DNA of 45,140 nucleotides from assembly GCA_025360565.1 (NCBI GenBank), contig JANYBY010000061.1, positions 1 through 45,140 on the forward strand, written 5' to 3'. This DNA comes from Bacteroidota bacterium. Its GTDB lineage: Bacteria > Bacteroidota > Bacteroidia > B-17B0 > Aurantibacillaceae. Shown here piece by piece: positions 16,456-25,145 of this stretch (its first letter is position 1; each line of letters opens with the position of its first letter). The translations under genes were made by a program, and so were the position numbers. Below the pieces are notes generated by a model. The model worked only from the letters and a program-made list of their open reading frames with translations, made no database searches and was not told the origin of the DNA.

Positions 16456-17517
16456 ATGCAAAAAGCAAACACGTATATCTTAGCAATAGAAAGCAGCTGC
16501 GACGATACGTCTTGCGCAATATTAAATAACAATGTTGTACTTGCAAATATCACAGCGAATCAAAGCGTACATGAACAGTATGGTGGTGTAATACCGGAGT
16601 TGGCAAGCCGCGACCATCAAAAAAATATTGTTCCGGTGGTTGATGCGGCCCTAAAAAAAGCGGGCGTTAAATTATCACAAATTAACGCGATTGCGGTTAC
16701 TGTTGGCCCGGGTTTAATGGGCAGTTTATTGGTTGGTTTAACTTTTGCAAAATCTTTGGCACTCGCTTTAAAAATTCCGCTCATCGAGGTAAATCATATG
16801 CAAGCGCATATATTGGCGCACTTTATTAAAGAGGCTGGAGACAAGACAGAAGAGGCGCAAGACAATGAACAAATTAATTTTCCCCAATTTCCATTTCTTT
16901 GTCTAACAGTTAGTGGAGGACATACACAATTGGTAAAAATTAAGGGGCATTTAGAATTTGAATTATTGGGACAAACAATAGATGATGCGGTGGGCGAAGC
17001 TTTTGATAAAGCAGCGAAAGTAATTGGGTTACCATATCCGGGCGGACCGCTGATTGATAAATACGCGAAGGCAGGAAATAAAAATAAATTTAAATTTGCC
17101 GAAAGCAATGTGGCGGGCCTCGACTACAGTTTTAGTGGAATAAAAACTTCTTTTTTATATTTTATACAAAACGAAACTTTAAAGAATAAAAATTTTGTTG
17201 CAGAGAACTTAAACGATATTTGCGCTTCTTACCAAAGCCATTTAATAAAAGTGCTTCTTAAAAAAGTGAAACTTGCTCTCAAACAAACAGGTATAAAGCA
17301 ATTGGCAGTTGCCGGTGGAGTTTCGGCAAATAGTTTACTGAGAGAAGAAATTAAAAATATGGAAAAAGAAATTAACGTAAAAACATTTATCCCTCCGTTT
17401 GAATACTGCACAGATAACGCTGCCATGATAGGCATAGCGGGGTATTACAAATTTTTGCAGGGACAATTTTCTCAGGTTTCTGTTGTTCCGCAGGTAAGGA
17501 TGGAAACGGGGAGCTGA
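16456..17517 (+). CDS. tsaD: tRNA N6-threonylcarbamoyladenosine synthase subunit TsaD
   Basis: 353 aa: ILAIESSCDDTSCAIL, VNHMQAHILAHF, LTVSGGHTQLV, GEAFDKAAKVIGLPYPGGP, AVAGGVSANSLLR. Confidence 0.98.
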   Translation: MQKANTYILAIESSCDDTSCAILNNNVVLANITANQSVHEQYGGVIPELASRDHQKNIVPVVDAALKKAGVKLSQINAIAVTVGPGLMGSLLVGLTFAKSLALALKIPLIEVNHMQAHILAHFIKEAGDKTEEAQDNEQINFPQFPFLCLTVSGGHTQLVKIKGHLEFELLGQTIDDAVGEAFDKAAKVIGLPYPGGPLIDKYAKAGNKNKFKFAESNVAGLDYSFSGIKTSFLYFIQNETLKNKNFVAENLNDICASYQSHLIKVLLKKVKLALKQTGIKQLAVAGGVSANSLLREEIKNMEKEINVKTFIPPFEYCTDNAAMIGIAGYYKFLQGQFSQVSVVPQVRMETGS

Positions 17518-17596
17518 TGTACGGATTAGCTGGCACACAAAGCCCGTTCGCGCCGATTTGTAATCACGATTGTACGAAACATTTAAAATATATATC

Positions 17597-17609
17597 GTGC
17601 CTACGGCAC
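17597..17609. repeat. Short perfect hairpin repeat
   Basis: GTGCC-TAC-GGCAC. Confidence 0.7.
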
Positions 17610-17644
17610 ACAATTGTTTATTCTATTTGTCTTCTACTCATATT

Positions 17645-17661
17645 AGGCTCCGATGGAGCCT
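17645..17661. repeat. Short perfect hairpin repeat
   Basis: AGGCTCC-GAT-GGAGCCT. Confidence 0.7.
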
Positions 17662-18012
17662 CATTCTGAAATTAAACTGTACCGAGAAGAGTGAAACATT
17701 TTTGTTTCGTACACTCCTGATTTGTAATCCGTGCGCGAAAATTTTTACCGCACTGTTTTGCGCTTATATGGGTGGACGTTTAACAAAATTAATAAATAAT
17801 TCTTATTTTTTTTTAGCACGGATTACCTTACACGCACTGCCACTCACAAATCAGCGCTAATTGGTTGGATGCTTGAGTACTGTTACGCAAAACATTGATA
17901 ATACTGAAAGAAGTATTGTTTTATAGACTAAATCTGATCTAAAATAAAGGTAATAAAAAATGGGAAACCATAGGAATCCCATCAATAATAACTGATTTTC
18001 TAAACGAAAAAA

Positions 18013-18156
18013 TTAAGCCGCTTTGCGGTGCTTTTTTTCTTTTAATTTTACTTTTACTTGTTCTATAAATTCAACAAGCTCTTGCTTTTCCTTTTTAGTT
18101 AGCCTTGTGTTATCAACATAAAGGTCTACCTCTTTTGATACTCTACGTAGTTTCAT
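18013..18156 (-). CDS. Small hypothetical protein, 47 aa, abutting the GNAT-like gene
   Basis: Own translation: MKLRRVSKEVDLYVDNTRLTKKEKQELVEFIEQVKVKLKEKKHRKAA*; start codon directly adjacent to the upstream stop. Confidence 0.7.
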   Translation of the reverse strand: MKLRRVSKEVDLYVDNTRLTKKEKQELVEFIEQVKVKLKEKKHRKAA

Positions 18157-18669
18157 TTATTTATTTTTAAAATATTGGTTTATTAATTTTAGTGACTCAT
18201 TACTTCCTATATACATTCTTTGACCAAGCGCAACTTCAGCACCTAATGCTTTTTTGTAATATTCCTTTAAAGCAGTTTTTGCTTTAAAGGAAACATAACC
18301 GCCAAATCCCATGTCAAAAGAAAGTTTACAGGCATAAGCAAACAAATTTCCACCAACACCTTCGTATAATTTTTGTTTGCCCCTGTTAAAGTTTGCATTT
18401 TCAACTAGGTGGACAAATATAAAATTAGAATCGATTTCGTAAGAAATTAAGCCTTGAACAATATTTTTGTTTTCAGTTGTAGTCATCTTGAGAACTTTAC
18501 TTTTTTTATCTTTAATCTCAAAACTCCAATCAAACAACCAATCCTTCTTATTAATTTCCTTACCAGTTACTTTACTAAACTCTGTTTCAAATACCTCGCC
18601 TGAAATAACATTAATAATTGAATTTGTTAGCCTATCAATTTCTATATCAATGCCTTTTTTGCGCCCCAT
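18157..18669 (-). CDS. GNAT-like N-acetyltransferase-fold protein
   Basis: ORF 18157..18735; the likely start is the internal ATG at 18669 (MGRKKGIDIEIDRLTNSI). Motifs VHLVENANFNRGKQKLYEGVGGNLFAYACKLSFDMGFGGYVSFKAKTALKEYYKKALGA fit a GNAT fold. Confidence 0.75.
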   Translation of the reverse strand: MGRKKGIDIEIDRLTNSIINVISGEVFETEFSKVTGKEINKKDWLFDWSFEIKDKKSKVLKMTTTENKNIVQGLISYEIDSNFIFVHLVENANFNRGKQKLYEGVGGNLFAYACKLSFDMGFGGYVSFKAKTALKEYYKKALGAEVALGQRMYIGSNESLKLINQYFKNK

Positions 18670-18881
18670 ATTTATAATTACAAATATACAAAAAAAAGCC
18701 GAATTTTTTGTTGTTTTTGCCTTAGCGAAAACCATTTATTCATCAACTCCCTCTGCTAATCTATTGATGTTTGGCGGTTTTTAATCCGAAAGCAAAGTAT
18801 TGCCTGCTTGCCATATTTAAAAATAACTTTTGAAACTTCTATCCCCCCTTTTTATTAAGACCTTGTTAAACCTTAATGTGT

Positions 18882-18989
18882 TTATAACCCCACTATTACG
18901 CCAATTGTCATAAAAAAAAATATACTGGCAGGTAAAATGGTTCCTTTTGAAATTTCTCCATAAGCGCCAGTTTGCTTTATGGATTTCAT
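18882..18989 (-). CDS. Possible 35-aa membrane peptide or remnant of a longer gene
   Basis: Own translation: MKSIKQTGAYGEISKGTILPASIFFFMTIGVIVGL*; hydrophobic C-terminus. Open frame continues upstream without a clear start. Confidence 0.35.
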   Translation of the reverse strand: MKSIKQTGAYGEISKGTILPASIFFFMTIGVIVGL

Positions 18990-19031
18990 TGTCTGCAAAA
19001 ATACCTTATCCGCACCAATAGTTTTTCTGTC

Positions 19032-19065
19032 AAAAAAGGCCCGACAAATTCTGCCGAGCCTTTTT
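19032..19065 (-). terminator. Strong intrinsic terminator downstream of the S8 protease gene
   Basis: Minus strand AAAAAGGCTCGGCAGAATTTGTCGGGCCTTTTTT: long stem with two G-U pairs and a T tract. Confidence 0.85.
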
Positions 19066-19082
19066 AAATTAATTAAAACTAA

Positions 19083-22000
19083 TTATTCAATAACTAATTT
19101 CTTCCTTAGTTTTTCGTTTCCAAGATCTACAACAATGGTATAAAGCCCTTTTGCAAACTCGGTGGTTTGTATAAAGGCCATGTTTTGGTTAATTGCTTTT
19201 TCTAAAATTAATTGTCCAAGGCTGTTGTAAATTGTATAGCCAAAAGTTAACCCTTGCCCTTCAATCCTTACAAATTCATGTGCAGGATTCGGGTAAATGG
19301 TAAGTGCTTTTATATTTTGGTTTTGTTGTGTTTTAATTCCTGTTGGAACTGAACCAACACCGATACAAATGGTATCTTGTTTCTGACAGCCGTTCCCGCC
19401 TGTAACAATCACAGTATAACAACCATCAGTGGCGCCGTTAACAATACTTTGTGTACCGCCCGCAGGTAACCACTGATAAGTGTAAGGGCCAACTCCTGCT
19501 GTAACAGTAACAGCGGCTATCCCGTCAGGACAGCCAGCGCATGATGCGTTTGTCATTGTCATAACAGTACCGGGTAATGGTTTTATAAACACATTCATTA
19601 GACTGCTGGTAGCACAACCACCCGCGGCAGATCCGGTGACAGTGTAAGTTGTATTAACAACAGGGTTAACTGTTATCGAGTTTGCTACAACCGTTGGGGT
19701 TGCCCAGGTAAATGAACTATAAGATCCACTCGCTGTTAATGTAGTTGTTTGCCCTAAACAAATAGAAACGGAAGGACTAGCACTTAAATTAATTGAAGGC
19801 GTTGCAACAACAGAAATTGTAATAGCGGTTGTTCCTGTACAGGCGCCGTTTGAACCAACAATTGAAAAAGTAATGTTGGAAGTTGGGGTTGTTACTATTG
19901 GATTAGCGTTAGAGTTATTACTCCATGTATAATTTACCGCCCCGCTTGCCGTTAAAGTACTGGCACCGCCCGAACAAACTGTTGCCTGACTAGGTGAAAC
20001 AAATATAGCAAGCATAGTACCAATAGTTACGCTCACCGTATTTGTATTTGTACAACCTAATAAATTTCCTGTAACAGTATAAACTGTATTTGATGGTGGG
20101 CTTACCAATAATGGATTACCGTTAAAGCCGTTGCTCCACGAATACGTACCGGCCCCGCCCGCTGTAATAGTTGCCTGCCCTCCCGCGCAAATAGTTTGAT
20201 TATTAACCGCTATGGTAGGGGTGGAATTCATTGTAAGCGTTTTTGTAACTGCAATAGAAGTAGTTCCGTTAAACGCTGTTTGAATAGCCGTATAAGTTCC
20301 GCCTGCGCTATAGGTAACGACGGGATTGCTTAGAGTGGAAGTGTTTGGTGATGCTCCGGGTAAACTCCACGAATAGGATGCCGCGCCTGTTGTAGTGTTT
20401 GTAAATGTTACCGAAGTGCCTGGGCAAACCGCCGCGGGCACGTTAAAGTTTGCAGTTGGTGCAGGGAAAAATAAATTAATATTATCTACATAAATTCCCT
20501 GTCCAAAATGCCCGTGATTAACAAACTTGAAACTTACATTTCCTTGTCCAGCTGTTGCACCTGTAATATTTACACTATCTTTTGTCCACTGTCCGGCCGT
20601 AGGTACAAATAATGCAAACTGGGTTCCGGTTGCAGTTGCTAACGGAACGCCACCGTTAAAGTAAATTTGGTTCCAAGTGGCTCCGCAATTCGTACTCAGA
20701 TTAACTTCAAGTGAATCTGATTCTACAGGATCAAGGAATTGATAGGCGTGATCCCATCTTATATGCGCAACTGCCACGTTGGTAAAAGTATATCTTGGCG
20801 TTCGCATTTCATCACGGTCTCCCTGCACATCCTGACTTGCATTATCAAATAAGGCCGATGCTCCCGGTACAGTAAATCCACCAACAGCGGTTGTACGCTG
20901 CCAGTATATCGGATCATAGCTGTCTTGCTGCCATCCCGCAGGCAAAAACGCTGCTGCCTGAAAACCCTCATTTAAATTTAAAGGACCTGCATTTGCCACA
21001 TTAATATAAGTAAGTTTAGTTATTGCATTTGTTCCGTTAGGTGTTGTAATGCTCATGCGAACCGAATAAGTTCCGGGAGCAGCCCATTGAACAACCGGTG
21101 CGGAAGAACTTGATGTAGCAGGAATTCCCGCTTGAAATGTCCAGCTCCATGCCGGTACCGGAAATAAATATAAAGAACTATCGGTAAATTTCACAGGTGT
21201 GTTCGGACAGGTAATTCTATCCATTGCAAAAAAGTTTGCAACCGGCGGAGTAGTTGAAAAAGAAGCCGCGCAATTCATCGCGGCAGCGGCATCAATTCTT
21301 CCCGCGCCTAATTGAAGACCGGTAGAATAACTTGCATTTCCGGCAAGCGTATATATATTAGCGGCTGTTGATGAGATACAATTTAAAACATTTTGAGGTG
21401 TCATGTACGGACATTTAGAAAGCATTAATCCGCATAAGCCCGCCACAATTGGCGTTGCCATTGAGGTGCCGTCAAAAAAAGCGTATCCCGTTGGAACCGT
21501 ACTATATATTTGATTTCCCGGAGACATGATGTCTACCCATTGATTTCCGGGTGTTCCGTAATTGGAAAAACTTGATTTTACATTTACTGTTTCGCCTGCA
21601 AGACCGTTAATACCGGTACCACAAGCTGCAACGCAATACACATTGTTATATGCTCCAGGATAATGCGGGGCATTGCTGTTATTGTTTCCGGCTGCAATAA
21701 CAAGAATACAACCTTTGTTCCAAGCGTAAGTAATTACATTTTGTTCTGTTTGCGCAAATGTAGCACCTCCCCATGAACAAGAAATAACACGCGCTTTTGC
21801 TTTTACGGCATAAATAATTCCGCCATAACCATTGTAAATTGAACTAACTGAACCGGTATTAGGCGTACATTTTACAGGAATAATTTTAATATTCCATCCA
21901 ATAGAGGCAATACCCAATCCATTATTATTAACCCCGCCTGCATCACCTGCGCAATGTGTACCGTGGTCCATAGCGTTGTTTGTTGGAATTGGATCGTTAT

Positions 22001-22622
22001 CGTAATCCGCCACATCGTAACCGTGAATATCATCAATATATCCGTTCGCGTCATCGTCAACCCCTGCAACACCTCCAAACTCAGCCATATTAGTATAAGT
22101 GTTTGCCGCTAAATCGGCGTGATTCCACTTAACCGCGTTATCAACAATAGCAACTGTAATATTAGAGTTTCCGTTAAATACATTCCAAGCTGCCGGCGCG
22201 TTTATCTGGTTAAGATAAGCCATTGATACATTATTAAGATCATTAGGAGTAACATCTGTGCTCATAACCGGAACTTTTTCAGCGTATTCAACACCGTATA
22301 CTTTTGATATTTCATTTACAAATTCGTTTACTTTATTTATTTGGTTAAACTCAAATTTTACAACAAACGGTAAATTCGCATCATCGTCGGCCTGGTAAAA
22401 AGGCTTGTAAGCCTTGGTTACACCGTACTTGCTTAATACCTCGCTAACAGTTGATAATTTATTAAGAGGAATGTTGTTAGGGTTCTCCCTCGATGCTTGT
22501 TTTAAAGCCCATGGAATAAATTTAACGTAAACTACGCCATCAACGTAATCTCTGAATACGGTTTGACCGATCAATAAATTTGTTGCAAAACAAATAATAA
22601 GGGTGGATAGAATTTTCTTCAT
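19083..22622 (-). CDS. Secreted S8 (subtilisin-like) serine peptidase with PKD/Ig-like repeats and a T9SS C-terminal sorting domain
   Basis: Catalytic motifs VAIVDNAVKWNH, DHGTHCAG, FFDGTSMATPIVAG; C-terminal TIYPNPAHEFVRIEG...FAKGLYTIVVDLGNEKLRKKLVIE. Confidence 0.93.
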   Translation of the reverse strand: MKKILSTLIICFATNLLIGQTVFRDYVDGVVYVKFIPWALKQASRENPNNIPLNKLSTVSEVLSKYGVTKAYKPFYQADDDANLPFVVKFEFNQINKVNEFVNEISKVYGVEYAEKVPVMSTDVTPNDLNNVSMAYLNQINAPAAWNVFNGNSNITVAIVDNAVKWNHADLAANTYTNMAEFGGVAGVDDDANGYIDDIHGYDVADYDNDPIPTNNAMDHGTHCAGDAGGVNNNGLGIASIGWNIKIIPVKCTPNTGSVSSIYNGYGGIIYAVKAKARVISCSWGGATFAQTEQNVITYAWNKGCILVIAAGNNNSNAPHYPGAYNNVYCVAACGTGINGLAGETVNVKSSFSNYGTPGNQWVDIMSPGNQIYSTVPTGYAFFDGTSMATPIVAGLCGLMLSKCPYMTPQNVLNCISSTAANIYTLAGNASYSTGLQLGAGRIDAAAAMNCAASFSTTPPVANFFAMDRITCPNTPVKFTDSSLYLFPVPAWSWTFQAGIPATSSSSAPVVQWAAPGTYSVRMSITTPNGTNAITKLTYINVANAGPLNLNEGFQAAAFLPAGWQQDSYDPIYWQRTTAVGGFTVPGASALFDNASQDVQGDRDEMRTPRYTFTNVAVAHIRWDHAYQFLDPVESDSLEVNLSTNCGATWNQIYFNGGVPLATATGTQFALFVPTAGQWTKDSVNITGATAGQGNVSFKFVNHGHFGQGIYVDNINLFFPAPTANFNVPAAVCPGTSVTFTNTTTGAASYSWSLPGASPNTSTLSNPVVTYSAGGTYTAIQTAFNGTTSIAVTKTLTMNSTPTIAVNNQTICAGGQATITAGGAGTYSWSNGFNGNPLLVSPPSNTVYTVTGNLLGCTNTNTVSVTIGTMLAIFVSPSQATVCSGGASTLTASGAVNYTWSNNSNANPIVTTPTSNITFSIVGSNGACTGTTAITISVVATPSINLSASPSVSICLGQTTTLTASGSYSSFTWATPTVVANSITVNPVVNTTYTVTGSAAGGCATSSLMNVFIKPLPGTVMTMTNASCAGCPDGIAAVTVTAGVGPYTYQWLPAGGTQSIVNGATDGCYTVIVTGGNGCQKQDTICIGVGSVPTGIKTQQNQNIKALTIYPNPAHEFVRIEGQGLTFGYTIYNSLGQLILEKAINQNMAFIQTTEFAKGLYTIVVDLGNEKLRKKLVIE

Positions 22623-22805
22623 TTTTAGTGTTGTTAATTAGATAAAAATATAAAAATTTTGTGAAAATCCAAAATAATTTGTCGAAAATCGGTGTAAACA
22701 TCGAAGAAATCCCATTGTTAAAATTTAGTGAAAGATTTAGGTCAATTTAAATGATCGGTAAACGACTTTTTTTTAAAAAACCGGTAAATTCTGTATATTT
22801 AAAAA

Positions 22806-23747
22806 GTGAGATTAGCAGTTATAGATTGTGGTACTAACACCTTTAATATTCTTGTTGTGGATACGCAGCAGGATTGCAAATACACGCGTATATTTAATAC
22901 AAGGATTGCCGTTAAGCTTGGCGAAGGCTCTATAAACAAAGGATTTATTGGCGCTGAACCGTTTAAAAGAGGCATTGATGCCCTAATGACCTTTAATGCA
23001 ATTATTAAGGAGCATAAGGTTGAAAAAGTAATGGCTATTGCTACATCCGCCATAAGAGACGCAGCCAACCGAAAAGCATTTGTTGAAGAAGCTTTTATGA
23101 AAACGGGTATCAGCATAAATGTAATAACCGGTAATAAAGAGGCAGAATTAATTTATTTAGGTAATCAGGAAGCGGTTAAACTTGATGATAACATTTCATT
23201 AATAATGGATATTGGAGGTGGAAGCACCGAATTTATTTTAGCTGATAAAAATAAGATCCATTGGAAACAAAGCTTTAACCTTGGGGCCGCCCGTTTGCTC
23301 GAAAAATTCAATCCATCTAATCCAATTACAAACGGAGAAATTAATTTGATCTTTAATTATCTCTCTCAAAATTTAATTCCGGTATTTCAGGCTCTAAAGA
23401 ATTTTCGGCCAACAGAATTAGTTGGATCCTCGGGCGCGTTTGATTCGGTTGTTGAAATGATAAATGGGGAATTAAAAGGCGAAGCGATCGTGGATACTAA
23501 AACGGGCTATGAAATAAATATGGACAACTACCACAAAATTTCCGCTTTGGTAAAAGGCTCGTCGCTTGAACAGCGAAAAAAAATAAAGGGTTTAGCGCCA
23601 ATGCGTTTTGATATGATTGTTATTTCGTGCCTTCTTATTGATTTTGCATTAAAATATTTTAACCTTAATAAAATGCGGGTATCTACTTACTCTTTAAAAG
23701 AAGGTGCAATTGTTGATCTGCTAAAACGAGAATTAAATACAAAATAA
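22806..23747 (+). CDS. Ppx/GppA family phosphatase (GTG start)
   Basis: MRLAVIDCGTNTFNILVVD, AIATSAIRDAANR, SLIMDIGGGSTEFILAD, GSSGAFDSVVE. Confidence 0.92.
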   Translation: MRLAVIDCGTNTFNILVVDTQQDCKYTRIFNTRIAVKLGEGSINKGFIGAEPFKRGIDALMTFNAIIKEHKVEKVMAIATSAIRDAANRKAFVEEAFMKTGISINVITGNKEAELIYLGNQEAVKLDDNISLIMDIGGGSTEFILADKNKIHWKQSFNLGAARLLEKFNPSNPITNGEINLIFNYLSQNLIPVFQALKNFRPTELVGSSGAFDSVVEMINGELKGEAIVDTKTGYEINMDNYHKISALVKGSSLEQRKKIKGLAPMRFDMIVISCLLIDFALKYFNLNKMRVSTYSLKEGAIVDLLKRELNTK

Positions 23748-23750
23748 ATT

Positions 23751-24902
23751 ATGGCTAAGATCTTAGTAATAGATGATGAAAAAGCCATTCGACGTTCCAT
23801 CAAAGAAATTTTAGAGTTCGAAAAGCACAAGGTAGAGGAAGCCGAAGAAGGACAAATGGGGCTTAACATGGCGCTTAAAGGCGAGTACGATATTATTTTG
23901 AGCGATATTAAAATGCCGAAATTAGATGGCATTGAACTGCTTCAAAAACTAATTGAAAATAATATTGCCAGCACAATTATTATTATGAGCGGCCACGGCA
24001 ACATTGAAACCGCTGTAGATGCCGTTAAGCGCGGGGCGTACGATTATCTTGCCAAACCCATTGATTTAAACCGTTTGTTGGTTTGCGTGCGTAACGCTTT
24101 AGAAAAAGGTGACTTGGTAAGCGAAACAAAAGTTTTAAAAAAGAAAATTACCAAAGCGGTGGATATGGTTGGCAAAGCGCCTGCTATACAAGCCATAAAA
24201 GATATTATTGAAAAAGTGGCGCCAACCGATGCTAAAGTTTTAATTACCGGTGGCAATGGCAGCGGAAAAGAACTAGTTGCAAAATGGCTGCACGAAAAAA
24301 GTAACCGAGCTTTGGGGCCCTTGATAGAAGTGAATTGCGCGGCCATACCGTCTGAATTAATTGAGAGCGAATTATTCGGGCACGAAAAAGGTTCGTTTAC
24401 CAGCGCGGTGGCGCAACGCAAAGGTAAATTTGAAATGGCCGAAGGCGGTACTTTATTTTTGGATGAGATCGGTGATATGAGTTTAAGCGCCCAGGCAAAA
24501 GTGCTGCGTGCTTTGCAGGAAAATAAAATTACAAGAGTAGGAGGGGAGAAGGAAATTAAAGTGAATGTACGTGTGATAGCGGCAACAAATAAAAATTTGG
24601 AAAAAGAGATAGAAAAAGAAAATTTTAGAGAGGATCTTTTTCACCGTTTAAATGTTATCCCAATTCATGTGCCTTCGCTTGATGACCGTAAAGATGATAT
24701 TCCATTATTAGCTGATTATTTTATAGATATGCTTTGCGAAGAAATGGGCATTGCCAAAAAACAAATTGCAGATGATGCTCTACAAGCGCTTAAACAAAGG
24801 AACTGGCCGGGCAATATTCGCGAATTTAGAAATGTAATTGAACGCCTGATTATTTTAGGCGGAAAAGAAATTTCGGCGGGAGATGTGAAAACTTTCGGGT
24901 AA
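23751..24902 (+). CDS. Sigma-54-dependent response regulator (NtrC-type REC-AAA+) lacking a C-terminal HTH
   Basis: REC domain (ILVIDDEKAIRRSIKEIL, LSDIKMPKLDG), AAA+ GGNGSGKE, ESELFGHEKGSFTSA, GGTLFLDEIGDMS; ends at FRNVIERLIILGGKEISAGDVKTFG*. Confidence 0.93.
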   Translation: MAKILVIDDEKAIRRSIKEILEFEKHKVEEAEEGQMGLNMALKGEYDIILSDIKMPKLDGIELLQKLIENNIASTIIIMSGHGNIETAVDAVKRGAYDYLAKPIDLNRLLVCVRNALEKGDLVSETKVLKKKITKAVDMVGKAPAIQAIKDIIEKVAPTDAKVLITGGNGSGKELVAKWLHEKSNRALGPLIEVNCAAIPSELIESELFGHEKGSFTSAVAQRKGKFEMAEGGTLFLDEIGDMSLSAQAKVLRALQENKITRVGGEKEIKVNVRVIAATNKNLEKEIEKENFREDLFHRLNVIPIHVPSLDDRKDDIPLLADYFIDMLCEEMGIAKKQIADDALQALKQRNWPGNIREFRNVIERLIILGGKEISAGDVKTFG

Positions 24903-24911
24903 TACGCGTAT

Positions 24912-25145
24912 AGAACGCTGATACCGCTGATGGTTATGATGAAGTATGATTTTATCTGTGTCAATCATATCCCGAAGTTTCTCATCTTGTGTCTTTTTAA
25001 TTTGTGTCTTGTCTCCTTTTTTACCTTCCCAAAAAAGCATCCATCATATTCTTGAACGGAACGCGGATACCGCAAATTTGGCATGATTCATTATGATTTT
25101 TCTAATCAGCGCTAATCATAATAACCTGCGTCATCTGCGTTCCAA
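24912..25145. repeat. Interspersed palindromic repeat region between the sigma-54 regulator and O-antigen ligase genes
   Basis: gaacgctgataccgctgatggttatgatg..., gaacgcggataccgcaaatttggcatgattcattatgat..., and aatcataataacctgcgtcatctgcgttccaa. Confidence 0.7.

Noticed and set aside
17570-17860. 96-aa plus-strand ORF downstream of tsaD
   Set aside because: It spans the hairpin repeats and inverted segments; the translation looks like random read-through of repeats.
17959-17981. Inverted repeat atggga...tcccat as a terminator
   Set aside because: Short stem with a long loop and no T tract on either strand.
17518-18012. CRISPR array
   Set aside because: The repeats are few, short, different from one another and palindromic; no regular direct repeat/spacer spacing and no cas genes.
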